A stretch of 64,000 bases of DNA from Alphaproteobacteria bacterium. Its GTDB lineage: Bacteria; Pseudomonadota; Alphaproteobacteria; ATCC43930; CGMCC-115725. Positions 50,014 to 59,925 of this stretch are shown here, piece after piece (position 1 is the first letter of the stretch; each line of letters opens with the position of its first letter). The notes beneath the pieces are model-generated. The model saw only the letters and a program-made list of their open reading frames with translations. It was not told where the DNA came from and did no database searches. A program made the translations under genes and the position numbers. The stretch covers positions 1 to 64,000 of the forward strand of contig JASHNY010000121.1 in the NCBI GenBank assembly GCA_030041385.1. The letters run 5' to 3'.

Positions 50014-50851
50014 AGCTGCCGGCAACACCCGTTTCGAGCGCGACCGCCGCCGGTTCGAGGCGACGCCCGATAAATTCCATCGCCGCATCGAGGGCGCCGA
50101 ACTCGGCGAGGTTCTCGTGCCCTGCCTGCGGCGCAAACCATGCCTCCTTCGGCGCCACCGCCCGGTCGAGCAGGGAGCGGCCGTAACGCACCGGCACGAT
50201 CGCGTCGCGCTCCCCGTGCATGACAAGGATCGGCGCCGCGACCCGCCCGATGATCGCCGCCGAATCGAAGCGGTCGCGCACCAGCCGCGCCGCCGGGACG
50301 TAAGGGTAATGCCGCTGTGCAACCTCGGCGACGCTGGTGAACGGCGCCTCGAGCACGACCGCAGCGACCTCGCGTTCAACCGCCATCCGCACCGCGACCG
50401 CCGAGCCGAGCGACTCACCCCACAACACGGTCCGCCGGGGCGCTACCCCTGCACCGGGAAGAAAATCCAGGGCCGCCCGGGCGTCGGCGTAAAGCCCGGT
50501 CTCGGTCGGGAAACCGGGATTGCCGCCATAGCCGCGGTACTCGATCAGCAGTACCCCAAACCCGACCGCAGCAAAGCGGCGCAGGCGCTCGGCGCGATAG
50601 CCGATATGGCCGCCGGTGCCGTGCAGATAGGCGATCACCGGCCGGTCCGTCCGGGGCGGCAGGTACCAGGAGAACAAGACCAGCCCATCCTCGGTGCGCA
50701 GGCGAACATCACGCACGCCCAGCGCCGCGAGCTCGCCCAATTGGGGACGCCACCGCTCCGGGCGGTAGAGCAGCCGCCGCTGGCCGAGATACAGCGCACC
50801 GACCAGCCCGGCATATCCGAGCAGCGCGGCGCCGAGGATCGGGTAGAACAC
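50012..50851 (-). CDS. Alpha/beta hydrolase (ABHD13/17-like)
   Basis: VIAYLHGTGGHIGYRAERLRRFAAVGFGVLLIEYRGYGGNPG; LWGESLGSAVAV. Confidence 0.9.
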   Translation of the reverse strand: MFYPILGAALLGYAGLVGALYLGQRRLLYRPERWRPQLGELAALGVRDVRLRTEDGLVLFSWYLPPRTDRPVIAYLHGTGGHIGYRAERLRRFAAVGFGVLLIEYRGYGGNPGFPTETGLYADARAALDFLPGAGVAPRRTVLWGESLGSAVAVRMAVEREVAAVVLEAPFTSVAEVAQRHYPYVPAARLVRDRFDSAAIIGRVAAPILVMHGERDAIVPVRYGRSLLDRAVAPKEAWFAPQAGHENLAEFGALDAAMEFIGRRLEPAAVALETGVAGS

Positions 50852-50864
50852 GCGGCGCCGGTGG

Positions 50865-51977
<1,113 letters not shown>

Positions 51978-51981
51978 GGTC

Positions 51982-52551
51982 TCATCGCTTGACGCCGCAG
52001 GCCTTGTCGATCAGGGCCAGCGCCTTTGAAAACCCGGCCAGCGTATAGGTGTCCGTGGTCGCCGGCCCGCGTTGCGGCACGCCCTTGACCACCGCGTCGT
52101 GCGCTTTGGCCAAGGTGTCCACGATCTCGTGATCGAGGTCCGACGTGCGGGCCCACGCCGCGTCGCCATTGGTGAACAGAGCGAATTTCCGGCGGCCGAT
52201 TTCGAGCGCGACGTCGCTGCCATCCCGCAGCGGATAGCCTTCGACAAAGCTGACGACGTTGAAGACCCTTTCCGCCGGCCGATGCGTCACCATCGCCGAA
52301 GGCGGCTGGCGATGCGCCCCCGCCGGCGCGCTTTTCGTCGGCTGGCCGACCAGGTAGCAGACCCGACCGGTCCGATCCTCGGCCACATAGGCGCTCCAGC
52401 CGTCGTCGGTGCCGAGAACGCGCGCCGGCGCGGTCGCCAGCGGCGCCGCGGCCCGCTCCTTGCTCCGCGTCGCGGCAATACCGGCCGACGTCCCCAGTAC
52501 CGCGGCAAAGGCCGCCGCAATCCCGACAACCACCACTCGCTTTTGTGTCAT
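51982..52551 (-). CDS. Invasion-associated locus B (IalB)-like protein
   Basis: Signal peptide; [25 protein letters not shown]...[21 protein letters not shown]. Confidence 0.8.
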   Translation of the reverse strand: MTQKRVVVVGIAAAFAAVLGTSAGIAATRSKERAAAPLATAPARVLGTDDGWSAYVAEDRTGRVCYLVGQPTKSAPAGAHRQPPSAMVTHRPAERVFNVVSFVEGYPLRDGSDVALEIGRRKFALFTNGDAAWARTSDLDHEIVDTLAKAHDAVVKGVPQRGPATTDTYTLAGFSKALALIDKACGVKR

Positions 52552-52652
52552 TCCCGCACCTTACCCCGAGCCTCGCGCTGACGCCACGTCATGCCGGACG
52601 CGCCAGCGCACACTCTCCCCTTGCCTGCGAAAAGCGGGCAGAATACGGCGGC

Positions 52653-53207
52653 ATGAACCCGATCGCGATCCGCCCTGCCCGCCCCGGCGATGCCGCCGGC
52701 ATTGCCCGGCTCGATGTCGAGACCTGGCAGGCGGCCTATGCCGGCATCCTGACGGTTCCCTATCTCGTCGGCCTGTCGGCGGAACGGCGCGAACGCGGCT
52801 GGGCCAGCGTGATCCGGCGCGAGCCGCGCGACGTGCGGGTCGCGGTCGATGGCGACGGCATCATCCGCGGCTTCGGCAGCTGCGGCGCCTGCCGCGACGA
52901 AGCCGGGTTCAGCGGCGAGGTGTTCACACTCTACGTCGCGCCGGACTGGCAGAATCGCGGGATCGGCCGCGCGCTGTTGCTGGCGCTGTTCGCACGGTTG
53001 GTCGAGCGCGGCCACGATTCGGCGGTGGTGTGGGTATTGCGCGACAACCCGGCACGGTTTTTCTACCAGCGGCTCGGCGGCCGGGAAGTGCGGCGCAAGA
53101 CGCTGCCCGTAGGCGGCGTCTCGGTCGCGGCATCCGGCTATGGCTGGCGCGATTTGCCGCAGTTCCTGTCGACGGCGGCGCGCGACGAGCGCCAGCCGGA
53201 ACCATAG
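52653..53207 (+). CDS. GNAT family N-acetyltransferase
   Basis: FTLYVAPDWQNRGIGRALLLALFARL acetyl-CoA binding motif. Confidence 0.92.
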   Translation: MNPIAIRPARPGDAAGIARLDVETWQAAYAGILTVPYLVGLSAERRERGWASVIRREPRDVRVAVDGDGIIRGFGSCGACRDEAGFSGEVFTLYVAPDWQNRGIGRALLLALFARLVERGHDSAVVWVLRDNPARFFYQRLGGREVRRKTLPVGGVSVAASGYGWRDLPQFLSTAARDERQPEP

Positions 53208-53233
53208 CGGCTGATCCTGCGCCGGCCCGGCGC

Positions 53234-53686
53234 TCACGGCGGCGGCTTGCCGCCCTCCTGCCAGCGCCCGGCCTTTTTCAGCGCCGCGGCGACGTCGGGC
53301 GGCATGTATTTCTCGTCGTGCTTGGCAAGGACGCTGCTGGCGACGAACACGCCGCTGCCGTTGAGCTTGCCCTCGGCGACCACCCCCTGCCCTTCGCGAA
53401 ACAGGTCGGGCAAGACGCCGTCATAGACGACCGGCAGGTCGGTCTTGCCGTCGGTGACCCGGAACCGGACCTCGCGGCCGCCATCGAGATGCGCGACGCT
53501 GTGCTGCTCGACCAGCCCGCCGATGCGGACGAGCCGGCCGGGGCCGATCCCCTTGGCGAGCAATTCGCTGGGGCCGTAGAAAAAGACCAGATTGCCGCTG
53601 AACGCGGTCAATACCATCGCCGTGGCCGCAGCCAGCCCGGTCATGCCGCCGCCCAGCAGGATGAGCCGGCGTCGCTTCCGCGTCAC
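53234..53686 (-). CDS. ccmE: Cytochrome c maturation protein CcmE
   Basis: TRKRRRLILLGGG...NLVFFYGPSEL; SSVLAKHDEKYMPPDV heme-binding H-x-x-x-Y. Confidence 0.95.
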   Translation of the reverse strand: MTRKRRRLILLGGGMTGLAAATAMVLTAFSGNLVFFYGPSELLAKGIGPGRLVRIGGLVEQHSVAHLDGGREVRFRVTDGKTDLPVVYDGVLPDLFREGQGVVAEGKLNGSGVFVASSVLAKHDEKYMPPDVAAALKKAGRWQEGGKPPP

Positions 53687-53859
53687 GGTTTCGGCTCGAG
53701 CTGGCGCTGCACTCGCTCGAGCGCTCGCACGCTGGCGCGGTAGCGCCACCACGATTGCACCGCGACGCCGCCGAGCACGGCGACGGCGATCGCATAGGCC
53801 GGCCAGACATAGACGGCATAGCCGCCCATCGCGAAATAATGGTCGAGCAGCGCCGCCAT
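53683..53859 (-). CDS. ccmD: Heme exporter protein CcmD
   Basis: MAALLDHYFAMGGYAVYVWPAYAIAVAVLGGVAVQSWWRYRASVRALERVQRQLEPKP; under 60 aa so absent from ORF track; GTGA overlap with ccmE. Confidence 0.9.
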   Translation of the reverse strand: MAALLDHYFAMGGYAVYVWPAYAIAVAVLGGVAVQSWWRYRASVRALERVQRQLEPKP

Positions 53860-53867
53860 CTTCGAAC

Positions 53868-54644
53868 CTAATGAACCGCCGGACGCGCGCCCGGCGGCGC
53901 CGCATCCGCCGGACGCGACCGCGGCTCGGCCATCCTATGCAAGCGCAAGGCGCGCAACTTGCGCTCGTTGAGCGCGGTGCGCATTCGTACCAGCCACAGC
54001 GCCGCAAACAGCAATGCAAACCCCAGCGCCATCGCCAGGAGCGGCAGCAGCATCGAGATATAGATTGTCGGCCCCCCGAGCCGGAACACGCTGGCCGGCT
54101 GATGCAACGTGTTCCACCAATCGACCGAGAATTTGATGATCGGCAGGTTGATGACGCCGACCACGGCTAGCAACGCCCCGGCGCGGGCGCCGCGGCTGGC
54201 GTCGTCGAAGGCGTTCACCAGCGCGATATAGCCGAGATAGAGAAAGAACAGCACCAGCACCGAGGTCAGCCGCGCATCCCAAACCCACCAGGTTCCCCAC
54301 ATCGGCCGGCCCCATAACGAGCCGGTGGCGAGGCAGACAAAGGTGAAGGCGGCGCCGATCGGCGCTGCCGCCTGCGCCGCGACATCCGCCAGCGGGTGAC
54401 GCCACACCAGCGCCACGGCACTGGCGACCGCCATCAAGAGGTAGACGCTCAGCGCCATCCACGCCGCGGGAACGTGGATGAACATGATGCGCACGCTTTC
54501 GCCCTGCTGGTAATCGGGCGGGGCCAGCACCAGCGCCCAGACCAAGCCGACCGCCAGCACGACCGCCGCAAGGCCGGCCAGAAACGGCAACACGGCGCCG
54601 CTGACCCGCATGAATTGCGCCGGGTTGGCGAGGCGGCTGATCAT
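53868..54644 (-). CDS. ccmC: Heme ABC transporter permease CcmC
   Basis: MFIHVPAAWMALSVYLLMAVAS; WGRPMWGTWWVWDARLTSVLVLFFLYLGYIAL. Confidence 0.96.
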   Translation of the reverse strand: MISRLANPAQFMRVSGAVLPFLAGLAAVVLAVGLVWALVLAPPDYQQGESVRIMFIHVPAAWMALSVYLLMAVASAVALVWRHPLADVAAQAAAPIGAAFTFVCLATGSLWGRPMWGTWWVWDARLTSVLVLFFLYLGYIALVNAFDDASRGARAGALLAVVGVINLPIIKFSVDWWNTLHQPASVFRLGGPTIYISMLLPLLAMALGFALLFAALWLVRMRTALNERKLRALRLHRMAEPRSRPADAAPPGARPAVH

Positions 54645-54737
54645 CCAGGCCCTTTTCGCGGTGGCGTCACCGGTTTGTACCGCTTATTTGCCCCGGCGTC
54701 AGCGTCGGGCGGCCGGACCTGCGACAATCCCGCCGCA

Positions 54738-55403
54738 TCAATCGAGCGCCGCGCGCAGTGCCGCCGCCGCGGCGAGCGGCGCGAGCACGGCCGCGGCGAC
54801 GCTGAACGCGCCGAGCAACAAGAGCTGCGCCGAACTGCCGCCGCCGGTCAAATCGGCCTCGACCGCGCCGGCACCGAAGATCAGCGGCGGCACGCATAGC
54901 GGCAACACCACCAAGGCCGACAATATCCCGGGCCGGCGCGCACCCAGCGTCAATGCCGCCCCGATCGCGCCGACGAGGCTCAGCGCGGGCGTGCCGATCA
55001 GCAGGCTGAACACGAGCACCGGCATGTCCCGCGGCGGTACGTCGACGAGCACCGCCAAGGCCGGGCTGACCAGGGTCAGCGGCAGGCCGGTGGTCAGCCA
55101 GTGCGCGGTGCATTTGGCAACGACGGTCGCTTCGAGCGGCAGCGCCGACAGCGCCATCAGGTCGAGCCCGCCATCGGCGAAATCGGCGGCGAACAGCCGG
55201 TCGATGCTCGACACCGCAGCCAGCAGCGCCGCCACCCAGACGATCCCTGCGCCAATCCGCCGCAGCAATTCGGGCTCCGGACCGACGCCGAACGGGAACA
55301 GCGCGACCGCGAGCACGAAAAACCCGATCGCCAGGCCGATCTCCCCGCTCTGGCGCAGCGCCAGCCGCACGTCGCGTCGAACCAGGCCGACAAACCCCGC
55401 CAT
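54738..55403 (-). CDS. ccmB: Heme exporter protein CcmB
   Basis: VRRDVRLALRQSGEIGLAIGFFVLAVALFPFGVGPEPELL. Confidence 0.95.
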   Translation of the reverse strand: MAGFVGLVRRDVRLALRQSGEIGLAIGFFVLAVALFPFGVGPEPELLRRIGAGIVWVAALLAAVSSIDRLFAADFADGGLDLMALSALPLEATVVAKCTAHWLTTGLPLTLVSPALAVLVDVPPRDMPVLVFSLLIGTPALSLVGAIGAALTLGARRPGILSALVVLPLCVPPLIFGAGAVEADLTGGGSSAQLLLLGAFSVAAAVLAPLAAAAALRAALD

Positions 55404-55405
55404 CG

Positions 55406-56086
55406 TCAGAACTCGCCGGACCAAGCCGCGCCGTCACAAGCGTAATCGCCGAGCGCCACCGTCTCCGCCGCGCCAATCGCCAGCGGCCGATGCGTCGCCA
55501 CCGCGACCCGTCCGCCGGCGGCGCGGTGCGCGGCGATCGCCTGAGCCAAGCGCTCCTCGCCGTCGTCGTCGAGCGATGCGGTCGGCTCGTCCAGCAGCCA
55601 GATCGGCGCCGGCGACGCCACCAGCCGCGCCAAAGCGAGGCGCCGCCGTTGCCCGGCCGACAGCCAGCGGCACGGCCAATCTGCCACCCGCTCGAGCGCG
55701 AACGCCGCCAGCGCCGTCGCCACCTCTGGCCGCCGCGACGTCGCGACGCCGCGCAACTCCGCCCAGAACCGCAAGGTCTCACGCGGGGTCAACGCCGGCT
55801 TGATCGCATCGAGATGGCCGACATAGTGGACCGCCGCCCGGTAGCGTGCCGGGTCCTCGGCAACGGCCATGCGGCCCCACAAAAGCCGCCCGGATACCGG
55901 GGCCAGCAGGCTCGCCAGGACGCGCAGCAGGCTCGACTTGCCGCTGCCGTTGGCCCCGGTGACCAGCAGCGCGCCGCCCGCCGGCAAGCGACACGACAGC
56001 CCGGCAAACACGAGGCGCTCGCCGCGGCGGCAGGCCAAATCCTCGCCGATCAGCTCGCCGGTTTCCGCGGCCTCGACCTCGCTCAT
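55406..56086 (-). CDS. ccmA: Heme ABC exporter ATP-binding protein CcmA
   Basis: TGANGSGKSSLLRVLASLL; LSAGQRRRLALARL; WLLDEPTASLDDD. Confidence 0.95.
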   Translation of the reverse strand: MSEVEAAETGELIGEDLACRRGERLVFAGLSCRLPAGGALLVTGANGSGKSSLLRVLASLLAPVSGRLLWGRMAVAEDPARYRAAVHYVGHLDAIKPALTPRETLRFWAELRGVATSRRPEVATALAAFALERVADWPCRWLSAGQRRRLALARLVASPAPIWLLDEPTASLDDDGEERLAQAIAAHRAAGGRVAVATHRPLAIGAAETVALGDYACDGAAWSGEF

Positions 56087-56119
56087 CCCCGGAATCTACC
56101 CATCGGCCGGCGCCCGCGC

Positions 56120-56155
56120 AAAAAAGCGGCTCCGGAGGGGGACATCCGGAGCCGC
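56120..56155 (-). terminator. Intrinsic terminator
   Basis: Minus strand: GCGGCTCCGGA-TGTCCCCC-TCCGGAGCCGC followed by TTTTTT; 11-bp perfect stem. Confidence 0.85.
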
Positions 56156-56253
56156 GTGCTTCCGGCCGAGGGCATCGGCCGAAGACGAGGTTTGGGGGAC
56201 AAACCTGTAAGGCTGAGCCTTACATACACGATATTGGTCCCCGATTGGGTCGG
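56120..56253 (-). ncRNA. Candidate small RNA or 3'-UTR-derived RNA of 3-4 consecutive hairpins with C-rich loops
   Basis: Consecutive perfect stems GTAAGGC/GCCTTAC, AGGTTTG/CAAACCT, GGCCGA/TCGGCC, GCGGCTCCGGA/TCCGGAGCCGC then T-run on minus strand. Confidence 0.5.
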
Positions 56254-56285
56254 CGCCATGAAGAAATTGGGGCGATTCGATGACT

Positions 56286-57542
56286 TTACCCCAGCGGCCG
56301 CCGATCCTCGATGATCTTGCCGTCGTCGGGCAGACTGCCCGCGGCAACGCAGGCGACCTCGCCGCGCAATTTGGTGACCGCCTGCACCGAGGCGGCGATT
56401 TCCGCCGGCGCGGCGCCTTGCGGCTCGGCCAGCTCGACGAGCAGGGTCATCACGTCGGCGCTCGCCGGCCGCTCGATGACGAGCCGGGCACGCCGGATCG
56501 AGGGATGGCGGCGGGTGATCTCGGCAACCTGGATCGGGTGCACAAACAGCCCGCGCACCTTGGCGGCCTGGTCGGCCCGCCCAAGCCAGCCGCGAATACG
56601 CTGGTTGGTGCGGCCGCACGGGCTCGGTTCCGGCAGCAGCGCCGACAGATCGCCGGTGGCAAAGCGGATCAGCGGATATTCCGGGGTCAATGTCGTAACC
56701 ACGACCTCTCCGACCTCGCCCGGCGGCACCGGGTCGCCGGTGCCGGGCTGGACCAGTTCCACGATGACGCCTTCGTCGAGCACCATCCCGTCGCAGACCT
56801 CGCCGCCCGGGGCGCGGCTTTCATAGGCGATGAGGCCGAGATCGGCGGTACCGTAGCACTGAAGCGCGGCGATGCCGTGCCCGGCAAACTCGGCCCGCAG
56901 CGCCGCCGGAAAAGCCTCGGCTCCGACCAGCGCCTTATCGAGGGATGATATATCGGTGCCGAGGGCCGCGGCGCGGTCGATCAGGATTTTCAGAAACGAC
57001 GGGGTTCCGACATACGCCGTCGGCCGCAGGTCGGCGATCGTGCGCAACTGCAGCTCGGTCTGGCCGGTTCCGGCCGGTATCACCGGGCAGCCGAGCGCCG
57101 CGGCCGCGCTCTCGACCATCGCCCCCGCCGGGGTCAGATGATAGGAAAATGCGTTGTGGATCAATTCGCCCGCGCGCATGCCCGCGGCAAAAAGCGCCCG
57201 GGCCATGCGAAAGAAATCGGGGCGGCGCGCCTCCGGCTCGTAGATCGGTCCGGGCGAGGCGAAAAGCCGGCTCAGCCCTGCGACCGGGGTCGTGTTGAAA
57301 CCGCCGAACGGCGGCTCGCGCCGCTGCAGCTCGATCAGCTCGGCCTTGCGCGTCAGCGGCACTGCGGCCAGCGCCCGCCGGTCGACGATATCGCCCGGGC
57401 GTATCCCCTCGAAAAGCCGGCGATAGGCCGGCGCCCGCTCCTTCGCCGCGGCGATGACGCCCGGCAGTGCCGCCATCAAGGCGGCTTCGCGCGCCTCCGG
57501 GTCGCGCGCTTCGAGCGCATCGTAGAATGCCGGACCCGCCAT
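56286..57542 (-). CDS. Phenylacetate--CoA ligase (PaaK)-like AMP-forming ligase
   Basis: ALPGVIAAAKERAPAYRRLFEGI...QCYGTADLGLIAYESRAPGGEVCDGMVLDEGVIVELV. Confidence 0.9.
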   Translation of the reverse strand: MAGPAFYDALEARDPEAREAALMAALPGVIAAAKERAPAYRRLFEGIRPGDIVDRRALAAVPLTRKAELIELQRREPPFGGFNTTPVAGLSRLFASPGPIYEPEARRPDFFRMARALFAAGMRAGELIHNAFSYHLTPAGAMVESAAAALGCPVIPAGTGQTELQLRTIADLRPTAYVGTPSFLKILIDRAAALGTDISSLDKALVGAEAFPAALRAEFAGHGIAALQCYGTADLGLIAYESRAPGGEVCDGMVLDEGVIVELVQPGTGDPVPPGEVGEVVVTTLTPEYPLIRFATGDLSALLPEPSPCGRTNQRIRGWLGRADQAAKVRGLFVHPIQVAEITRRHPSIRRARLVIERPASADVMTLLVELAEPQGAAPAEIAASVQAVTKLRGEVACVAAGSLPDDGKIIEDRRPLG

Positions 57543-57573
57543 CTCGAAGTCCTCCCCGTTTGCGCGACCCTGG

Positions 57574-58068
57574 TCAGTTGCCGCCCTGATAGCGGGTCAG
57601 CGGCATTTCGAGCGCGGCCACTCGCGGGCTGACCGCCCGGGCATAATAGGTCGGCCGTTCGAAACCAGGGCGCTCCAGCATCCAGCCGGTCAGCGACATG
57701 ATCTTGACGAAGACCTCCTGGCCCGGAACAAGCAGGAGGTGCTGGCTCTGGTTGCTGTCGCGGCCCACGCTGTCGACCGTAACATGATACTGCCCGGCCG
57801 GCACGTCGCGGTAAAAGCTGGTTCCCATCGCCGAATAGGCGATCAGGCCGCCGTTCATCGACACGGCCGCCAGCGCCATGCTCTCGCCGGGTAGGAAATC
57901 GCGGTAAAACCAGACCCGCGCCTGTCCCGGCGGGACCGCGGGCGGCGCCGGAAAGGTCGCCGGCATCCTCGGCGCCGCCGCCATGGCACACCCGGAGAAC
58001 GCCATTGCACTCAACGCGGCGGCGAGTTGCCGCCAGCGGCCACGACGCTTGCAGTGCAGCCCTGCCAT
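57574..58068 (-). CDS. DUF2846-like putative lipoprotein
   Basis: LAAALSAMAFSGCAMA lipobox; ARVWFYRDFLPGESMALAAVSMNGGLIAYSAMGTSFYRDVPAGQYHVTV. Confidence 0.75.
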   Translation of the reverse strand: MAGLHCKRRGRWRQLAAALSAMAFSGCAMAAAPRMPATFPAPPAVPPGQARVWFYRDFLPGESMALAAVSMNGGLIAYSAMGTSFYRDVPAGQYHVTVDSVGRDSNQSQHLLLVPGQEVFVKIMSLTGWMLERPGFERPTYYARAVSPRVAALEMPLTRYQGGN

Positions 58069-58165
58069 GGCTTCCCCTCCGCATTCCGTCCGGCCGGGTC
58101 CGGACACGACATCGGCGGCATTTCAACAGATGGTCGCCGCCGAAGACGGGGAAAGGGAGTGCCGC

Positions 58166-58198
58166 AAACAAAACCCGCCGGCGCGAGGCCGGCGGGTT
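58166..58198 (-). terminator. Intrinsic terminator of the porin gene
   Basis: AACCCGCCGGC/gcgag/GCCGGCGGGTT with TTTTGTTT following on minus strand, about 30 bp after the porin stop. Confidence 0.85.
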
Positions 58199-58230
58199 CG
58201 GGATCGTACGATCGTCGTGGATCGGGCGAA

Positions 58231-59742
58231 CTAGAAGTCCACCTCGAACTTGCTGTCGATGACCTGCAAGTTGCCCGACGATTTTTCGCCAGGGGTTGCG
58301 GCCACGATTTCGCGATGGCCATAGGTGTATTCGATGCCGACCGTGACGAACGACACCGGGTTCCACAGCAGGTTCAGGTGGCCGGTTTCCAGTTCCTTGT
58401 TGGCGCTGGAGGCGGCCGAGGCGCCGATGACCGTCGACGAGATGTCGTTGTGGAAGTAGCCGAAATTGATGTTCGACCGCAGGTTCGACTCCCACCAGTG
58501 CTGGTAACCGACTTCGCCGCCGAACTCGGTCGTTGTATTGGCGAGAACCGCCGCGGCGCTGGTCGGGCTCGTCGTCGTCGCCTTGAAGTTGGTCTCAAGA
58601 GCGAAGCTCGAGGTCGTGTTCAGATAGCGGCCGATGCCGTTGCCGCCGACGACGTGGAAGATGATGTCGTCTTTCGGCGAGAACCAGCCCGGCTTCACGT
58701 CGAACCCGATATGTGCGCCGTAGCCGACAAAGGTGCGGCTGAGATAGGCGCCGTCAGACAATTCGAGGTCGGGGCGCAACACGCCGGAAATGTCGAAATG
58801 GCCCCAGGGCTGCGGAATGTACAGGGCCGCGGTCAGGTCCGGCAGGCCAGCCTTGGTCGGGTTGGGCATTTCGGCCTCCACGCCGGGTCCGGTCGCGACC
58901 GCCGCGCAACCGACACCGCAATCCGACGACACGAGGCCATCGGGGGTCATCGCGTCGGTTTCCGGGGTCTCGGCCGACACCGACAGCGCCCCGCCGTAGG
59001 CCCAGGCCAGCGGCATCGTATAGCGAATCTGCGGGATGCGGACGACGCCGGGTTCGCCGACGTTACCGCCGAAATCGATCGTCTCGCCGTTGGCGTCGGC
59101 ATCGGAGAAGTTCGAGTTGGCCTGGCCGACCAGCCATCCGCCTAGCGTGCCATAGGCAAAGCGCAGGCGGGGCACGAGGTTGTCAGACACCTGCGTCGGG
59201 GTGCTGCCCGGCGCATAGGAGGTCGAACCTGCCCAGTCGAATTCCATATAGGTCCGCGCCTCGCCGAGCGCGGTCGGTGTGCGCGTTTCGACGCTCAGCT
59301 TCGACTCCCGCGGCGACTGCGAGAAGATATTGCTGCCGCGCGCCGAGGCCGGGCCGGTCAACGGGATTGCCGTGGTTTGTCCGGTGGCGCCCAGCGTCGT
59401 GGTCTGCGGGGTGGAATTCGGGTTGCCGCCCTCGAGGAAATAGTCGAACACCTCGCGGATCGCGCCGCCGACGCGGATCGACGTGTCGGTGCCCGGGATC
59501 AGGAACGAGCGGGGAAAGCTGCCACCGACGTTCGACTTCGCCTCGTCGGTCGAATACGGCCGCGTCGGCCCGACGTTATTGGTCTGGGCGAGCTGATCGA
59601 GCTTTTGCTGGAGGAGCTGGTTGTTGGCCCGCAGGTCCGACAATTCGTCGGCCTGGGCGCTGGGCACCCCTGTCAGCAGCGCAACCACGGCGGCCATTCC
59701 GCCGATCGCCGCCGCAGTGCCGAAAGTCCGCTTTGTGATCAT
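58231..59742 (-). CDS. DcaP-like/trimeric outer-membrane porin
   Basis: Signal peptide, coiled-coil ELSDLRANNQLLQQKLDQLAQ, beta-barrel repeats, terminal ...VIDSKFEVDF. Confidence 0.88.
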   Translation of the reverse strand: MITKRTFGTAAAIGGMAAVVALLTGVPSAQADELSDLRANNQLLQQKLDQLAQTNNVGPTRPYSTDEAKSNVGGSFPRSFLIPGTDTSIRVGGAIREVFDYFLEGGNPNSTPQTTTLGATGQTTAIPLTGPASARGSNIFSQSPRESKLSVETRTPTALGEARTYMEFDWAGSTSYAPGSTPTQVSDNLVPRLRFAYGTLGGWLVGQANSNFSDADANGETIDFGGNVGEPGVVRIPQIRYTMPLAWAYGGALSVSAETPETDAMTPDGLVSSDCGVGCAAVATGPGVEAEMPNPTKAGLPDLTAALYIPQPWGHFDISGVLRPDLELSDGAYLSRTFVGYGAHIGFDVKPGWFSPKDDIIFHVVGGNGIGRYLNTTSSFALETNFKATTTSPTSAAAVLANTTTEFGGEVGYQHWWESNLRSNINFGYFHNDISSTVIGASAASSANKELETGHLNLLWNPVSFVTVGIEYTYGHREIVAATPGEKSSGNLQVIDSKFEVDF

Positions 59743-59772
59743 TGCTCCCCCAAAACATCAATGGTTGCGGTC

Positions 59773-59816
59773 ACCCGGAAAAAGCGCGTGATACGCTTCA
59801 CGCGATGATTCCGGGT
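59773..59816. promoter_or_regulatory. Two-tier hairpin/operator upstream of porin gene
   Basis: ACCCGGAA-aaag-CGCGTGA-tacgct-TCACGCG-atga-TTCCGGGT. Confidence 0.6.
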
Positions 59817-59925
59817 AACCCGTTCTCGATCAAGCGTACTTCGCGATCTTCGTGATGTTTTCGTACCAGCGTGGCTAAATAGCAACAGAAGGGTCAAAAA
59901 ATTAGGCCGGACGGGTGGAACCGGC

